A stretch of 64,000 bases of DNA from Yoonia sp. G8-12 (GCF_038443675.1 NZ_CP151762.1:744001-808000); one strand, 5' to 3'. Numbered from the stretch's first letter, positions 27,265 to 35,684 are shown. Program-made: numbers and translations. Notes: generated by a model not told the origin, from the sequence alone.

Positions 27265-27640
27265 ACATGTGAACGTCACAGTCTCGGACCCCAAGAAAAC
27301 AGCCAAGATGCTGTCCGATCTTTTCGGATGGCATACCCGCTGGGAAGGCGCTGCAATGGGTGGCGCAGGCTATACCTTGCATGTGGGCACGGATGACAGC
27401 TATGTTGCCGTCTATTCGGGATCAGATCCCGCCCAAACGGTGCCCAAGCAAGACGCCAGTTATCAAACACGCGGCGGGTTGAACCATATTGGCGTGGTGG
27501 TCGATGATCTGGACGCGGTTGAGGCCAAAGTCAGGGCGCATGGGTTCACGCCACACAGCCATGCCGATTATGAGCCGGGACGCCGGTTTTATTTCCATGA
27601 TGCAGACGGGATCGAGATCGAGGTGGTCAGCTACGCCTGA
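27251..27640 (+). CDS. VOC (glyoxalase/bleomycin-resistance) family protein
   Basis: A 129-residue vicinal-oxygen-chelate protein with two beta-alpha-beta-beta-beta units: LEHVNVTVSDPKKTAKMLSDLFGW, and GGLNHIGVVVDDLDAVEAKV ending FYFHDADGIEIEVVSYA. Potential metal ligands are His7, His161-type HIG and the late Glu. It could be a lyase, a dioxygenase or an antibiotic-binding protein. Its position behind a SoxR operator suggests a role against redox-active compounds. AGGAG lies about 9 bases before the ATG. Confidence 0.86.
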   Translation: MAQLEHVNVTVSDPKKTAKMLSDLFGWHTRWEGAAMGGAGYTLHVGTDDSYVAVYSGSDPAQTVPKQDASYQTRGGLNHIGVVVDDLDAVEAKVRAHGFTPHSHADYEPGRRFYFHDADGIEIEVVSYA

Positions 27641-27969
27641 GCGATCTGGTCGCGCAGCTTTTTTGGCAGCGCGTTGAAGATGATGTCATAGGACACCGCG
27701 ATCCTGTGGCGCAACTCATCCTCGGCGCTGTCAAAGCTGACCAGCACCCAGCTTTTGTGAAAGTAAGGGGCCTTGGTTGCGGCCCCTGCGTCGATCAGCA
27801 TCGTGGCGGTGTCGATGCTGTCCGTCTTGACACAAACCCCGTCAACGCGGTCGCCAAAGCAGGCGAACATCTTGCCGCCTACCTTCCAGCTGTCCAGCTC
27901 GGTTGTGGGATCGGCGGCGGTGGCGCCGGGTAGGATGGAGCAGATTTTGTTGATGAGGATGCGTGACAT
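27631..27969 (-). CDS. MmcQ/YjbR family protein
   Basis: A 112-residue YjbR-fold (DUF419) protein: ILPGATAADPTTELDSWKVGGKMFACFGDR, then KSWVLVSFDSAEDELRHRIAVSYDIIFNALPKKLRDQI. The fold resembles double-wing DNA-binding domains, but the function is unknown. It converges on the VOC gene and overlaps its end by 10 bases. Confidence 0.85.
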   Translation of the reverse strand: MSRILINKICSILPGATAADPTTELDSWKVGGKMFACFGDRVDGVCVKTDSIDTATMLIDAGAATKAPYFHKSWVLVSFDSAEDELRHRIAVSYDIIFNALPKKLRDQIAQA

Positions 27970-28030
27970 GCCCGCAGGATGGCCGAGATGTGGGCGGTTT
28001 GGAAGGGTGTTCTATAGACGAAGTTGCGGT

Positions 28031-28903
28031 TCAGAAAACTCTGCTAATTAAATCAACTATTCGTTGTGTTAATTGCGCAATCTTGTCAGCAACTTGCGGT
28101 ACCTTAGACCAGTCAGTTGACTTAATTCTTTCTGACAGGGTTTGGGGAAGGTCCTTCGGCACTTCTGAACTCGGTGAAGTTCCATGCGCATCGACAAAAC
28201 ACTGCAAGGATTTTGCAGCAGCACTAACGTACCGCATGTCATTGGAGATACGATCTGGATCGTTAATAGAACTAATATATCTGCTAAGTTCGCCAAGCAA
28301 GTTGTCCAGATCACGCAACATATCGAAGTTGTCTCTCTTTATGTCAGTGTACTTTTTGCGGGCTTCTTCCTTAAAGTCATCAGGCTCTGATTGCGCTTGG
28401 TCCCACGACATTATTTGAACAGCCAACTTGCCACGTTCTGTGTCAATGACCCTCAAGCCTACAGCTTCGCCCGGCAGTGGGTCGCTAAAAGCCGCCCTCA
28501 TGAGTACTTCGTTATGCAAAAACACGTCCGTATCGTTTCGAAAGATATTTGCAAAACCAAAACCCTTAGACTTATCGTGCCATTTTATCCTCGCAGGCTC
28601 TAACGGCAAATCCTCAAGATGATAGTCCTCGACTTGAAGGAATTCGTTCTTGAATGTGACGATGATCGGCTCTGGTTCTTCTACTGAGTGTATTTCAGTT
28701 ACTTGAGCACCTCTTTGCGTTTGCTGGACCGTCACTTCGATGTTTGAGCCATCAGCGATAGTATCTATTCCGAAATTCCTAAGCACATTTGCATGCAGCT
28801 GAATATCCTGCCCCCCGACACTATCTGTCATGAAACCGAAGCCCTTTACAGGATCGTACCATTTTACTTGGCCTGCGGTGCGCTTTGATACGTTTTCTTC
28901 CAA
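28031..28903 (-). CDS. Double cold-shock-domain protein with an extra C-terminal helical domain
   Basis: A 290-residue protein with three parts. Cold-shock domain 1 covers about residues 9-75 (AGQVKWYDPVKGFGFMTD, IQLHANVLRNFG). Domain 2 covers about residues 103-170 (ARIKWHDKSKGFGFANIF, DVFLHNEVL). The last 115 residues or so are predicted mostly helical, starting at EPDDFKEEARKKY and ending RIVDLISRVF, with no recognised family. The start is TTG at 28903 with AGGA eight bases upstream. The gene is clearly more AT-rich than its neighbours, especially in the C-terminal part, which suggests transfer or rapid divergence. It is a paralogue of the split gene at 6508-7036, which lacks the extra domain. 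Confidence 0.85.
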   Translation of the reverse strand: MEENVSKRTAGQVKWYDPVKGFGFMTDSVGGQDIQLHANVLRNFGIDTIADGSNIEVTVQQTQRGAQVTEIHSVEEPEPIIVTFKNEFLQVEDYHLEDLPLEPARIKWHDKSKGFGFANIFRNDTDVFLHNEVLMRAAFSDPLPGEAVGLRVIDTERGKLAVQIMSWDQAQSEPDDFKEEARKKYTDIKRDNFDMLRDLDNLLGELSRYISSINDPDRISNDMRYVSAAAKSLQCFVDAHGTSPSSEVPKDLPQTLSERIKSTDWSKVPQVADKIAQLTQRIVDLISRVF

Positions 28904-29129
28904 AGTAAGTTTCCTGCTTGTCCAGAGCGTTTTGTACTGAGTTAAGGATTACACCTTCACGAAGTGGTTGCTAACCTCAGTTTTTCCACCCCATTAAATT
29001 GTTCTGATGTACTGCTCCTGAGATTGGTTCAAAAATTAGGGGTGTGGAAATTCACTGGCAACCGCAAGTTTACTGAATGGGCCAAAAACAGACGACCCCG
29101 CCACCCAAGTTCATCTGGACGCAGTTTCC
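28904..29129. other. AT-rich intergenic region upstream of the cysS leader
   Basis: Together with the leader at 29130-29278 this is a 375-base gap between the divergent cold-shock gene and cysS. It should hold both promoters. No clear -35/-10 pair or operator stands out to me. The frame 28964-29260 has no recognisable domain. Confidence 0.5.
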
Positions 29130-29195
29130 ATGACCTGCTATCCCATCCCCATGAAGAACACCTGCATCATTACCTGCTGCATTATTATCTGCTGA
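29130..29195 (+). CDS. Putative Cys/Ile-rich leader peptide of the cysS-cimA operon
   Basis: A 21-codon open frame from ATG 29130 to TGA 29193-29195, ending 83 bases before cysS. Five codons are Cys (residues 3, 12, 16, 17, 21) and six are Ile (6, 13, 14, 18, 19, 20). From the internal ATG at 29151 it reads MKNTCIITCCIIIC. Cys is normally a rare residue, so this density is very unlikely by chance. The operon behind it encodes cysteinyl-tRNA synthetase and citramalate synthase, an enzyme on the route to isoleucine. Ribosome stalling at Cys or Ile codons could therefore control the operon. The ribosome-binding site is weak for both ATGs, and expression is not shown. Confidence 0.6.
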   Translation: MTCYPIPMKNTCIITCCIIIC

Positions 29196-29202
29196 CATCT
29201 GT

Positions 29203-29254
29203 CGCGGGTTGCTCTTTGTCGTTTCATAACAGAACTGATCTTGGTAAGCCCGCG
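29203..29254 (+). promoter_or_regulatory. Long-range stem between the leader peptide and cysS
   Basis: CGCGGGTT (29203-29210) can pair with AGCCCGCG (29247-29254), eight pairs with one wobble, starting seven bases after the leader stop codon. ACAGA (29229-29233) can pair either with TCTGT (29198-29202) beside the stop codon or with TTTGT (29215-29219), giving alternative folds. No T tract follows, so this is not a classical attenuator terminator. The cysS ribosome-binding site (GAGG, 29270-29273) lies just downstream. The regulatory role is inferred. Confidence 0.4.
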
Positions 29255-29278
29255 GCGTAACGCACGTGCGAGGCCATT

Positions 29279-30712
29279 ATGACCACGATCCGCCTGAACA
29301 ACACCAAATCCCGCCGCCGCGAGGACTTTGTCCCGATTGATCCGCAAAACGTGCGTTTGTACCTGTGTGGGCCGACGGTCTATGACCGCGCGCATATCGG
29401 CAACCTGCGCCCTTCGCTGGTGTTTGATGTTCTGTTCCGCTTGCTCAAAGAGGTCTACGGGCCCGATCACGTCACCTATGTGCGCAATTTCACGGACGTG
29501 GATGACAAGATCAACGCGCGTGCCGCCGAAACGGGCCGTGCCATTGGTGACATCACGGCGGAAACGATCCAGTGGTATCACGATGATCTGGATGCTGTGG
29601 GTCTGCAACGCCCTACGCATGAGCCGCGCGCCACGGATCACATCCCGCAAATGATCGGGATGATCGCCGATCTGATCGCCAAGGATCACGCCTATGAGGC
29701 CGAGGGCCATGTGCTTTTTGCGGTGGAAAGCTATGACGCCTATGGTGCGCTTTCTGGCCGGTCCATCGACGATATGATCGCCGGTGCGCGCGTCGAAGTC
29801 GCCCCTTACAAGCGCAATCCGATGGATTTCGTCCTTTGGAAACCCTCAGGTGACGGTGTGCCGGGATGGGATAGCCCTTGGGGGTACGGCCGCCCCGGTT
29901 GGCACATTGAATGCTCCGCGATGAGCCATGAATTGCTGGGTGAGAGCTTTGACATTCACGGCGGCGGGAATGACCTGCAATTTCCCCACCACGAAAACGA
30001 GATCGCGCAATCCGCTTGCGCCCATCCGCACGGCGAATTTGCCCGCTATTGGGTCCATAACGAAATGCTGCAGGTCGAGGGCAAGAAGATGTCCAAGTCC
30101 TTGGGCAATTTCTTTACCATCCGCGACCTGCTGGATCAGGGTATCCCCGGCGAGGTGATCCGTCTTGTGATGCTGGGCACCCATTACAGCAAGACCATGG
30201 ACTGGACCGAGACCCGCCGCGCCGAGGCCGAAGTCACGCTGCGCAAGTGGTTTGGCATCCTGCATGGGCACGGCTTTGGTCCCGAGCTGATTTCGGCCTT
30301 GCGCGCCGAAGGCAAATGGAAGCCTGACGCCGAATTCATCGGCGTGCTGGCCAATGATCTGAATACCTCGGGGGCCTTGTCGCGGCTGCATGTGCTGTCC
30401 AAGGCCAAGACACCTGTGGCGCTGGCCGGTTTTGCCTACGGGATACAAATGCTGGGGCTGGTCAATGACTGGTCGGCAATCCCGCAGTTTGATGGCGGTG
30501 AAGGCGGGGCAGGCGTGGCCCCTGCGGTGGCGCAGCGTGTTGATGCCTTGCTGGCGGATCGTGCTGCGGCGCGGGCCGCCAAGGATTGGGCGCGCGCGGA
30601 TGAGGTGCGCGATATCCTCAATGCCGCAGGTGTGCAGGTCACCGATGTGGGCGGACAGGCGACATGGTCACCGGGGCCTGATTTTGACGCGGCGAAACTG
30701 GAGGGGCTGTGA
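29279..30712 (+). CDS. cysS: Cysteinyl-tRNA synthetase
   Basis: Class I synthetase charging tRNA-Cys; 477 residues. The HIGH motif is HIGN (VYDRAHIGNLRPSLVFD) near residue 38, with the zinc Cys in YLCGPTVYD. Further zinc and active-site elements are in WHIECSAMS and the GGGNDLQFPHHENE segment. KMSKS appears as KKMSKSLGNFFT near residue 272. GAGG lies six bases before ATG 29279. The stop overlaps the cimA start (TGATG). A Cys/Ile-rich leader frame precedes it. Confidence 0.98.
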   Translation: MTTIRLNNTKSRRREDFVPIDPQNVRLYLCGPTVYDRAHIGNLRPSLVFDVLFRLLKEVYGPDHVTYVRNFTDVDDKINARAAETGRAIGDITAETIQWYHDDLDAVGLQRPTHEPRATDHIPQMIGMIADLIAKDHAYEAEGHVLFAVESYDAYGALSGRSIDDMIAGARVEVAPYKRNPMDFVLWKPSGDGVPGWDSPWGYGRPGWHIECSAMSHELLGESFDIHGGGNDLQFPHHENEIAQSACAHPHGEFARYWVHNEMLQVEGKKMSKSLGNFFTIRDLLDQGIPGEVIRLVMLGTHYSKTMDWTETRRAEAEVTLRKWFGILHGHGFGPELISALRAEGKWKPDAEFIGVLANDLNTSGALSRLHVLSKAKTPVALAGFAYGIQMLGLVNDWSAIPQFDGGEGGAGVAPAVAQRVDALLADRAAARAAKDWARADEVRDILNAAGVQVTDVGGQATWSPGPDFDAAKLEGL

Positions 30713-32337
30713 TGACCAAAGAACGCCTCTATCTTTACGACACCACCCTGCGCGACGGCGCGCAGACGCAGGGCGTGCAGTTTTCAGCCGCTGAAAAGCA
30801 CCAGATCGCCGCCGTCTTGGATGGTCTGGGGATCGACTATATCGAAGGCGGTTGGCCCGGCGCGAACCCGACCGATACCGAGTTTTTTGCGAACCCGCCC
30901 AAGACCCGCGCGACCCTGACCGCCTTTGGCATGACCAAACGCAACGGGCGGTCTGCCGAGAATGACGATGTGCTGGCGGCAGTGATGAACGCGGGCACGC
31001 CTGCGGTCTGTCTGGTGGGCAAGGCGCATGATTTTCATGTCACGACGGCGCTGGGGATCAGCCTTGACGACAATATCGACAACGTCTCTGCCAGCTTTGC
31101 CCAGATCACTGCACAAGGCCGTGAGGGCCTGTTTGACGCCGAGCATTTCTTTGACGGCTACAAGGCGAACCCCGCCTATGCGCTGCAAACCATCCACGCG
31201 GCCTATGATGCCGGCGCGCGCTGGATCGTGCTGTGTGACACCAACGGGGGCGTGTTGCCGCATGAGGTATCGCAGATCGTGACGGATGTGATTGCCAGCG
31301 GTATTCCCGGCGATCATCTGGCGATCCACACCCACAACGACACCGAAAACGCGGTGGCGAACTCATTGGCGGCGGTGCTGGCAGGTGTGCGGCAGGTGCA
31401 AGGCACGCTGAACGGGCTGGGCGAGCGGTGCGGCAATGCCAACCTGACCACGCTGATCCCGACGCTGTTGCTCAAGGAGCCCTATGCAAGCCGCTTTGAA
31501 ACAGGCGTGACGCTGGACGCGCTGAAGGGTCTGCGCCGTGCGTCGCGTTTGTTGGATGATATCCTGAACCGTGTGCCTGCCAAACAAGCGCCCTATGTGG
31601 GTGCCTCGGCCTTTGCACATAAATCGGGGCTACATGCCAGCGCAATTGCCAAAGACCCCAGCACCTATGAGCACGTTGATCCGGCCCTTGTGGGCAACAC
31701 CCGTATCGTGCCGATGTCCAATCAAGCGGGGCAATCAAACTTGCGCGCCCGTTTGCTTGACGCAGGGCTAGAGGTGGCCGCCGACGATCCTGCCTTGGCG
31801 CGCATTGTCGAACGGATCAAGGAACGTGAGGCGCAGGGGTATTCCTATGACACTGCACAGGCCAGTTTCGAGCTCCTCGCGCGCGAAGAGCTGGGCACCT
31901 TGCCGCGCTTTTTCGAGGTGAAACGCTACCGTGTCACCGTCGAGCGGCGCAAGAACAAGCGCAACCAGATGGTGTCGATCTCCGAAGCGGTTGTCGTCAC
32001 AAAGGTACGCGGCCAAAAGATGCTGAACGTCAGTGAAAGCCAAGGGCCGGATGGGTCTGACCAAGGTCCGGTCAACGCGCTCAGCCGTGCTTTGTCCAAA
32101 GACCTTGGCCCCTATCAGGACATCATCGACGACATGCAACTTGTTGATTTTAAAGTGCGTATCACCAATGGCGGTACTGAGGCCGTAACCCGCGTTATCA
32201 TCGACAGCGAAGACGGCAAGGGCCGGTCATGGTCAACCGTGGGGGTCAGCGCCAACATTGTCGATGCGTCTTTTGATGCGTTGATTGACGCGATTAACTG
32301 GAAACTGATCCGCGACGGGGCAAAGGCAGAGGCATGA
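30712..32337 (+). CDS. cimA: (R)-citramalate synthase
   Basis: Condenses acetyl-CoA and pyruvate to citramalate, the threonine-independent route to 2-oxobutyrate and isoleucine. A TIM-barrel HMGL domain has YDTTLRDGAQTQGVQFSAAEK at the N-terminus, LCDTNGGVLPHEV and HTHNDTENAVANSLAAV with metal ligands. A C-terminal LeuA-type regulatory domain starts near residue 400 (VTVERRKNKRNQMVSISEAVV). The 541 residues and the N-terminal motif fit the CimA branch rather than 2-isopropylmalate synthase. Start ATG 30712 overlaps the cysS stop; a GTG at 30709 is the alternative. Confidence 0.93.
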   Translation: MTKERLYLYDTTLRDGAQTQGVQFSAAEKHQIAAVLDGLGIDYIEGGWPGANPTDTEFFANPPKTRATLTAFGMTKRNGRSAENDDVLAAVMNAGTPAVCLVGKAHDFHVTTALGISLDDNIDNVSASFAQITAQGREGLFDAEHFFDGYKANPAYALQTIHAAYDAGARWIVLCDTNGGVLPHEVSQIVTDVIASGIPGDHLAIHTHNDTENAVANSLAAVLAGVRQVQGTLNGLGERCGNANLTTLIPTLLLKEPYASRFETGVTLDALKGLRRASRLLDDILNRVPAKQAPYVGASAFAHKSGLHASAIAKDPSTYEHVDPALVGNTRIVPMSNQAGQSNLRARLLDAGLEVAADDPALARIVERIKEREAQGYSYDTAQASFELLAREELGTLPRFFEVKRYRVTVERRKNKRNQMVSISEAVVVTKVRGQKMLNVSESQGPDGSDQGPVNALSRALSKDLGPYQDIIDDMQLVDFKVRITNGGTEAVTRVIIDSEDGKGRSWSTVGVSANIVDASFDALIDAINWKLIRDGAKAEA

Positions 32338-33101
32338 GTTTCGAGGCTTGCGCCGCACTGGTTGAAAAGGGCGATCCTTTGCGCTTTCGTGCCGCGATGG
32401 CGGCCCCTGTCGCTGCGCGCCGCGTCCTGTTCCCGCTTTACGCCTTCAACATCGAGGTCGCGCGCGCCCCTTGGGTCACGCAAGAGGCGATGATCGCGGA
32501 AATGCGCCTGCAATGGTGGCGTGATGCGCTGGAAGAGATTGCCGAGGGCAAGACCCCGCGCCGCCATGAAGTGGTCGATGCGCTGGCGGGTTGTCTGGAT
32601 GCAGAAGGCGCGCGCTGTCTGGATGGTCTGATTGCTGCGCGCCGGTGGGATATTTACAAAGACCCTTTCGAGGATCGCGTGCATTTTGACGCCTATATCA
32701 ACGCCACGTCCGCCGATCTGATGTGGACGGCTGCGCGCCTTCTGGGACCCGCAGACGAACAAGTCGTCCGCGATTTTGCCTATGGCGTGGGGGTTGCGAA
32801 TATTTTGCAGGCCTATCCCGCCCTGACAGCGCAAGGGCGCAAGCCGTTGTTGGAGACCGCCGACACCGCAGTTGTGGCACTCGCTGCGTCCGGACAGGCG
32901 CGGATGGATCAGGCGCGCGCAGGCAGGCGCGGTGTGTCCAAAACTGCGGGCGCGGCACTGGTTGCGGGCTATCATGCGCGGCCCGTGTTGCAGCAGGTGC
33001 AGCACACGCCAGCGCGCGCCACGGCAGATGCGCTTGATGTGAACCCTGCGCGCGACAGCCTGCGGTTCTTGAACGTGTCGCTGCGTGGCTGGTGGCGCTA
33101 G
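32334..33101 (+). CDS. Squalene/phytoene synthase-fold protein, NDUFAF6-like
   Basis: A 255-residue protein of the squalene/phytoene synthase superfamily. It has FPLYAFNIEVARAPW and EMRLQWWRDALEEI, which match the family fold. The first Asp-rich motif (DxxxD after the YAF segment) is absent, and the second is replaced by YGVGVANILQAYPAL. It therefore looks like a non-catalytic member such as NDUFAF6, a respiratory complex I assembly factor, rather than a carotenoid enzyme. ATGA overlap with cimA suggests co-translation. Its end overlaps the convergent MFS gene by four bases. Confidence 0.78.
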   Translation: MSFEACAALVEKGDPLRFRAAMAAPVAARRVLFPLYAFNIEVARAPWVTQEAMIAEMRLQWWRDALEEIAEGKTPRRHEVVDALAGCLDAEGARCLDGLIAARRWDIYKDPFEDRVHFDAYINATSADLMWTAARLLGPADEQVVRDFAYGVGVANILQAYPALTAQGRKPLLETADTAVVALAASGQARMDQARAGRRGVSKTAGAALVAGYHARPVLQQVQHTPARATADALDVNPARDSLRFLNVSLRGWWR

Positions 33102-34312
33102 ACCGCCATTCTGGGCTGGCGCACCAGCCAGATCAGCGACCCGCCTGCCAGCACAAGGAACGGCACCATGGCAAGGTTCACGGCATTCCAGCCCTCAACC
33201 GCCGTGCCGCCAGAACAGTTCATCAACCCGCCTGATGCCAGTGACGCCACCGTCACCATGCCAAAGACGATCATATCGTTCATACCCTGCACGGCACCGC
33301 GCTCTTCGGGGCGGTGCGCACCGGCAAGCATGGTGGTGGCACCGATAAAGCCGAAGTTCCAGCCAAGCCCCAACAGAATCAGGGCGATGTAGAAGTTGGT
33401 GAGTTCTACCCCAGACAAGGCCACGACACCTGCGAATGCAAGAATGACCAGCCCGAGCGAGACGATCCGTTCAACCCCGAAGCGCGCAATCAGATGGCCG
33501 GTAAAGAAAGAGGGTGCGAACATCGCCAGCACGTGGGCCGAAACGATGTCATTGGCGTTATCGGTGGTAAACCCGCAGCCGACCACTGCCAAAGGCGTGG
33601 ATGTCATCACAAGGTTCATCAAGGAATAGGACACCATCGCACAGATGATCGCCACAAGAACCCTTGGGTCGCGCAGCAACTCAAGCCGCGTCCGCCCCGC
33701 CACTGTGGCGGCCTGTGGTTCACGCTTGGTGCCTTTGGGCAGGTCGAGCCAGAGAAACAAGAGCATCCCCACAAGGTTCAGCACGATAATCGCCATATAG
33801 GTGCCCAGAAACGGCACGACATAGGCGTCCTGCACCAGTTTGTTCAGTTGCGGCCCGATGACGGCCGACAACAGGCCACCTGCCATCACATATGAAATGG
33901 CTTTGGGGCGAAACGCCTCGGATGCGGTATCAGTGGCGGCAAAACGGTAGAAGCCTTGCGCGGACATGTAGATGCCGGTCAGGTAGGATCCTGCCAGCAG
34001 AATGAAAAACGAGCCAGTGTAGAGCCCGTATGCCGAAACGGCGGCCCCCACAGCCCCCGCAAACGCCCCGAGGAAAAAGCCGAAACGGCGTCCGTTGCGC
34101 TGCATCAGGGGGCTGATCCACGGGGCCGTTGTCATCGAGCCGAACACGATGAATGAGATCGGCAGCGTCGCAAGGCAGGGGTTGGAGGCCAACTGCCCGC
34201 CCACAAGCCCGCCCACGACGAAAATCATCGGAAGTTGCGCGCCCAAAATGGCCTGAGCAAGCACAAGAACGGCCACATTGCGTTTGGCCCGTTTGTCATC
34301 TGTTATTATCAT
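33098..34312 (-). CDS. Major facilitator superfamily transporter
   Basis: Inner-membrane transporter of about 404 residues with 12 predicted membrane segments, beginning RNVAVLVLAQAILGAQLPMIFVVGGLVGG. The cytoplasmic loop between segments 2 and 3 has MQRNGRRFGFFLG, the MFS motif A region. Substrate unknown. The start at 34312 (MIITDDKRAKRN) is preferred over the frame start at 34348, which adds only a basic stretch. Confidence 0.86.
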   Translation of the reverse strand: MIITDDKRAKRNVAVLVLAQAILGAQLPMIFVVGGLVGGQLASNPCLATLPISFIVFGSMTTAPWISPLMQRNGRRFGFFLGAFAGAVGAAVSAYGLYTGSFFILLAGSYLTGIYMSAQGFYRFAATDTASEAFRPKAISYVMAGGLLSAVIGPQLNKLVQDAYVVPFLGTYMAIIVLNLVGMLLFLWLDLPKGTKREPQAATVAGRTRLELLRDPRVLVAIICAMVSYSLMNLVMTSTPLAVVGCGFTTDNANDIVSAHVLAMFAPSFFTGHLIARFGVERIVSLGLVILAFAGVVALSGVELTNFYIALILLGLGWNFGFIGATTMLAGAHRPEERGAVQGMNDMIVFGMVTVASLASGGLMNCSGGTAVEGWNAVNLAMVPFLVLAGGSLIWLVRQPRMAV

Positions 34313-34356
34313 TTTTGCATCGTTACGCCTGCGGCCTCGCGCGCGCAAGGCTGGGT

Positions 34357-35658
34357 TTAAACTGCGTCAATAATATGGGCGAAACTGCCGCTGACATTGT
34401 TCTGGATCAAGCCCATCGCGGGCAGGGCGGTGCCTTCGGCATCGGCGGCTTTGAAAAGCGGCGCACCTTCGGCTTTGAGCGTTGTGGCATAGTGAAATTC
34501 ATGGCCGCTCCAAGCCCCGCCAAAAGGGCCGGATGCCGCGTGCAGATGGCGGTATCCCAAATGCAGCTTGCGGGTGGCAAAGGATGTTTCCAGTGCCAGT
34601 AGCCCCGCCATTTGATGGGCTGTACCGTCCGCGTCGATCAAGGTCTCACCCAGTGTCATATACCCGCCGCATTCGCCGTAGATTTGCGACGTGGATGTCC
34701 GCAAGGACCCTAGAAAACGGGCGTTCGCGGCTAACCGTCCGGCGTGAAGTTCGGGGTATCCGCCCGGAAGATAGATCAGGTCTGCATCCGGTGCCGCCTC
34801 ATCCGCGAGCGGGGAAAAGAACTGCAAACCGGCGCCTGCGTCGCGCCAGTCTTGCAGCAGGTGCGGATAGCTGAAGGCAAAGGCGGCATCTTGCGCGATG
34901 GCAATGCGTTGCGCGGGCGGTGGGCGCGTGGTTATGCTGGTGGACGGTGCTGTGGGCGGATGCAGCATGGCCTGCAAAGCGACCATGTCGCAATGCGTAG
35001 CAATCAGCGCTGCGGCGGCATCCAGATAGGCGGCAAGATCGGGTCGTTCCTGTGCCTGTACCAGCCCAAGATGGCGCGATGGTTGGGTCAATGCCCCGTT
35101 ACGGGGGATTGCGCCAAAAACGGGAACGTCGCGCAGCGCCCGGCGCAGCATCGTTTCATGGCGGGGCGAGCCGACGTTATTGAGGATAATGCCCGCAATG
35201 CGCACTGCGGGGTCATGCCCGATAAACCCTTGTGCAAGCGGCGCGACCGAGCCTGCCATTTTGCCCGCATCAATCACGAGGATCACCGGTAGATCAAGAA
35301 TACGCGCCAGATCGGCACACGCGCCTTTGCCGTCAGGTGGCGCGCCATCAAACAGCCCCATCGCCCCTTCGATCATCAACGGTACGGGGCCTGCGGCCAG
35401 TGCTTGGATCCGCTCGGGCGTCATCGCCCATGCGTCAAGGTTCAGGCAGGGGTGCCCGCAGGCGGCCTCGTGAAATCGTGGATCAATGTAGTCCGGTCCT
35501 GATTTCGCGCCACGTACGGCAATGCCGCGTTGTGTGAGGGCGCGCAGCAGGCCCAAGGTAACGGTGGTCTTGCCGCTGCCTGATGCGGGCGCTGCGAGAA
35601 CGAAGCTCATCGCCTTGCGAGGCGTCGGGATGCCTCCGGCGGAAGTATGATTGGACAT
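34357..35658 (-). CDS. cobB: Cobyrinic acid a,c-diamide synthase
   Basis: Amidates the a and c side chains of (hydrogeno)byrinic acid in cobalamin synthesis. The N-terminal synthetase domain has the P-loop APASGSGKTTVTLGLLRAL and GAKSGPDYIDPRFH. The C-terminal glutaminase domain has LIYLPGGYPELH and the catalytic Cys in YGECGGYM near residue 332. At 433 residues it is normal. The start may instead be the ATG at 35610 (MSFVLAAPASG), where the conserved domain begins. It precedes no further cob gene, but cobA lies directly upstream on the same strand. Confidence 0.93.
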   Translation of the reverse strand: MSNHTSAGGIPTPRKAMSFVLAAPASGSGKTTVTLGLLRALTQRGIAVRGAKSGPDYIDPRFHEAACGHPCLNLDAWAMTPERIQALAAGPVPLMIEGAMGLFDGAPPDGKGACADLARILDLPVILVIDAGKMAGSVAPLAQGFIGHDPAVRIAGIILNNVGSPRHETMLRRALRDVPVFGAIPRNGALTQPSRHLGLVQAQERPDLAAYLDAAAALIATHCDMVALQAMLHPPTAPSTSITTRPPPAQRIAIAQDAAFAFSYPHLLQDWRDAGAGLQFFSPLADEAAPDADLIYLPGGYPELHAGRLAANARFLGSLRTSTSQIYGECGGYMTLGETLIDADGTAHQMAGLLALETSFATRKLHLGYRHLHAASGPFGGAWSGHEFHYATTLKAEGAPLFKAADAEGTALPAMGLIQNNVSGSFAHIIDAV

Positions 35659-35684
35659 AGAAAGAGCGGGGCTGGCATGGGCTA

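Noticed and set aside
28964..29260. 98-codon frame overlapping the cysS leader
   Set aside because: No domain, and it overlaps the Cys/Ile-rich frame in another phase; the composition looks non-coding.
32334..33101. Carotenoid or hopanoid synthase (phytoene/squalene synthase)
   Set aside because: The fold matches but the Asp-rich metal-binding motifs are missing and no terpenoid genes are adjacent.
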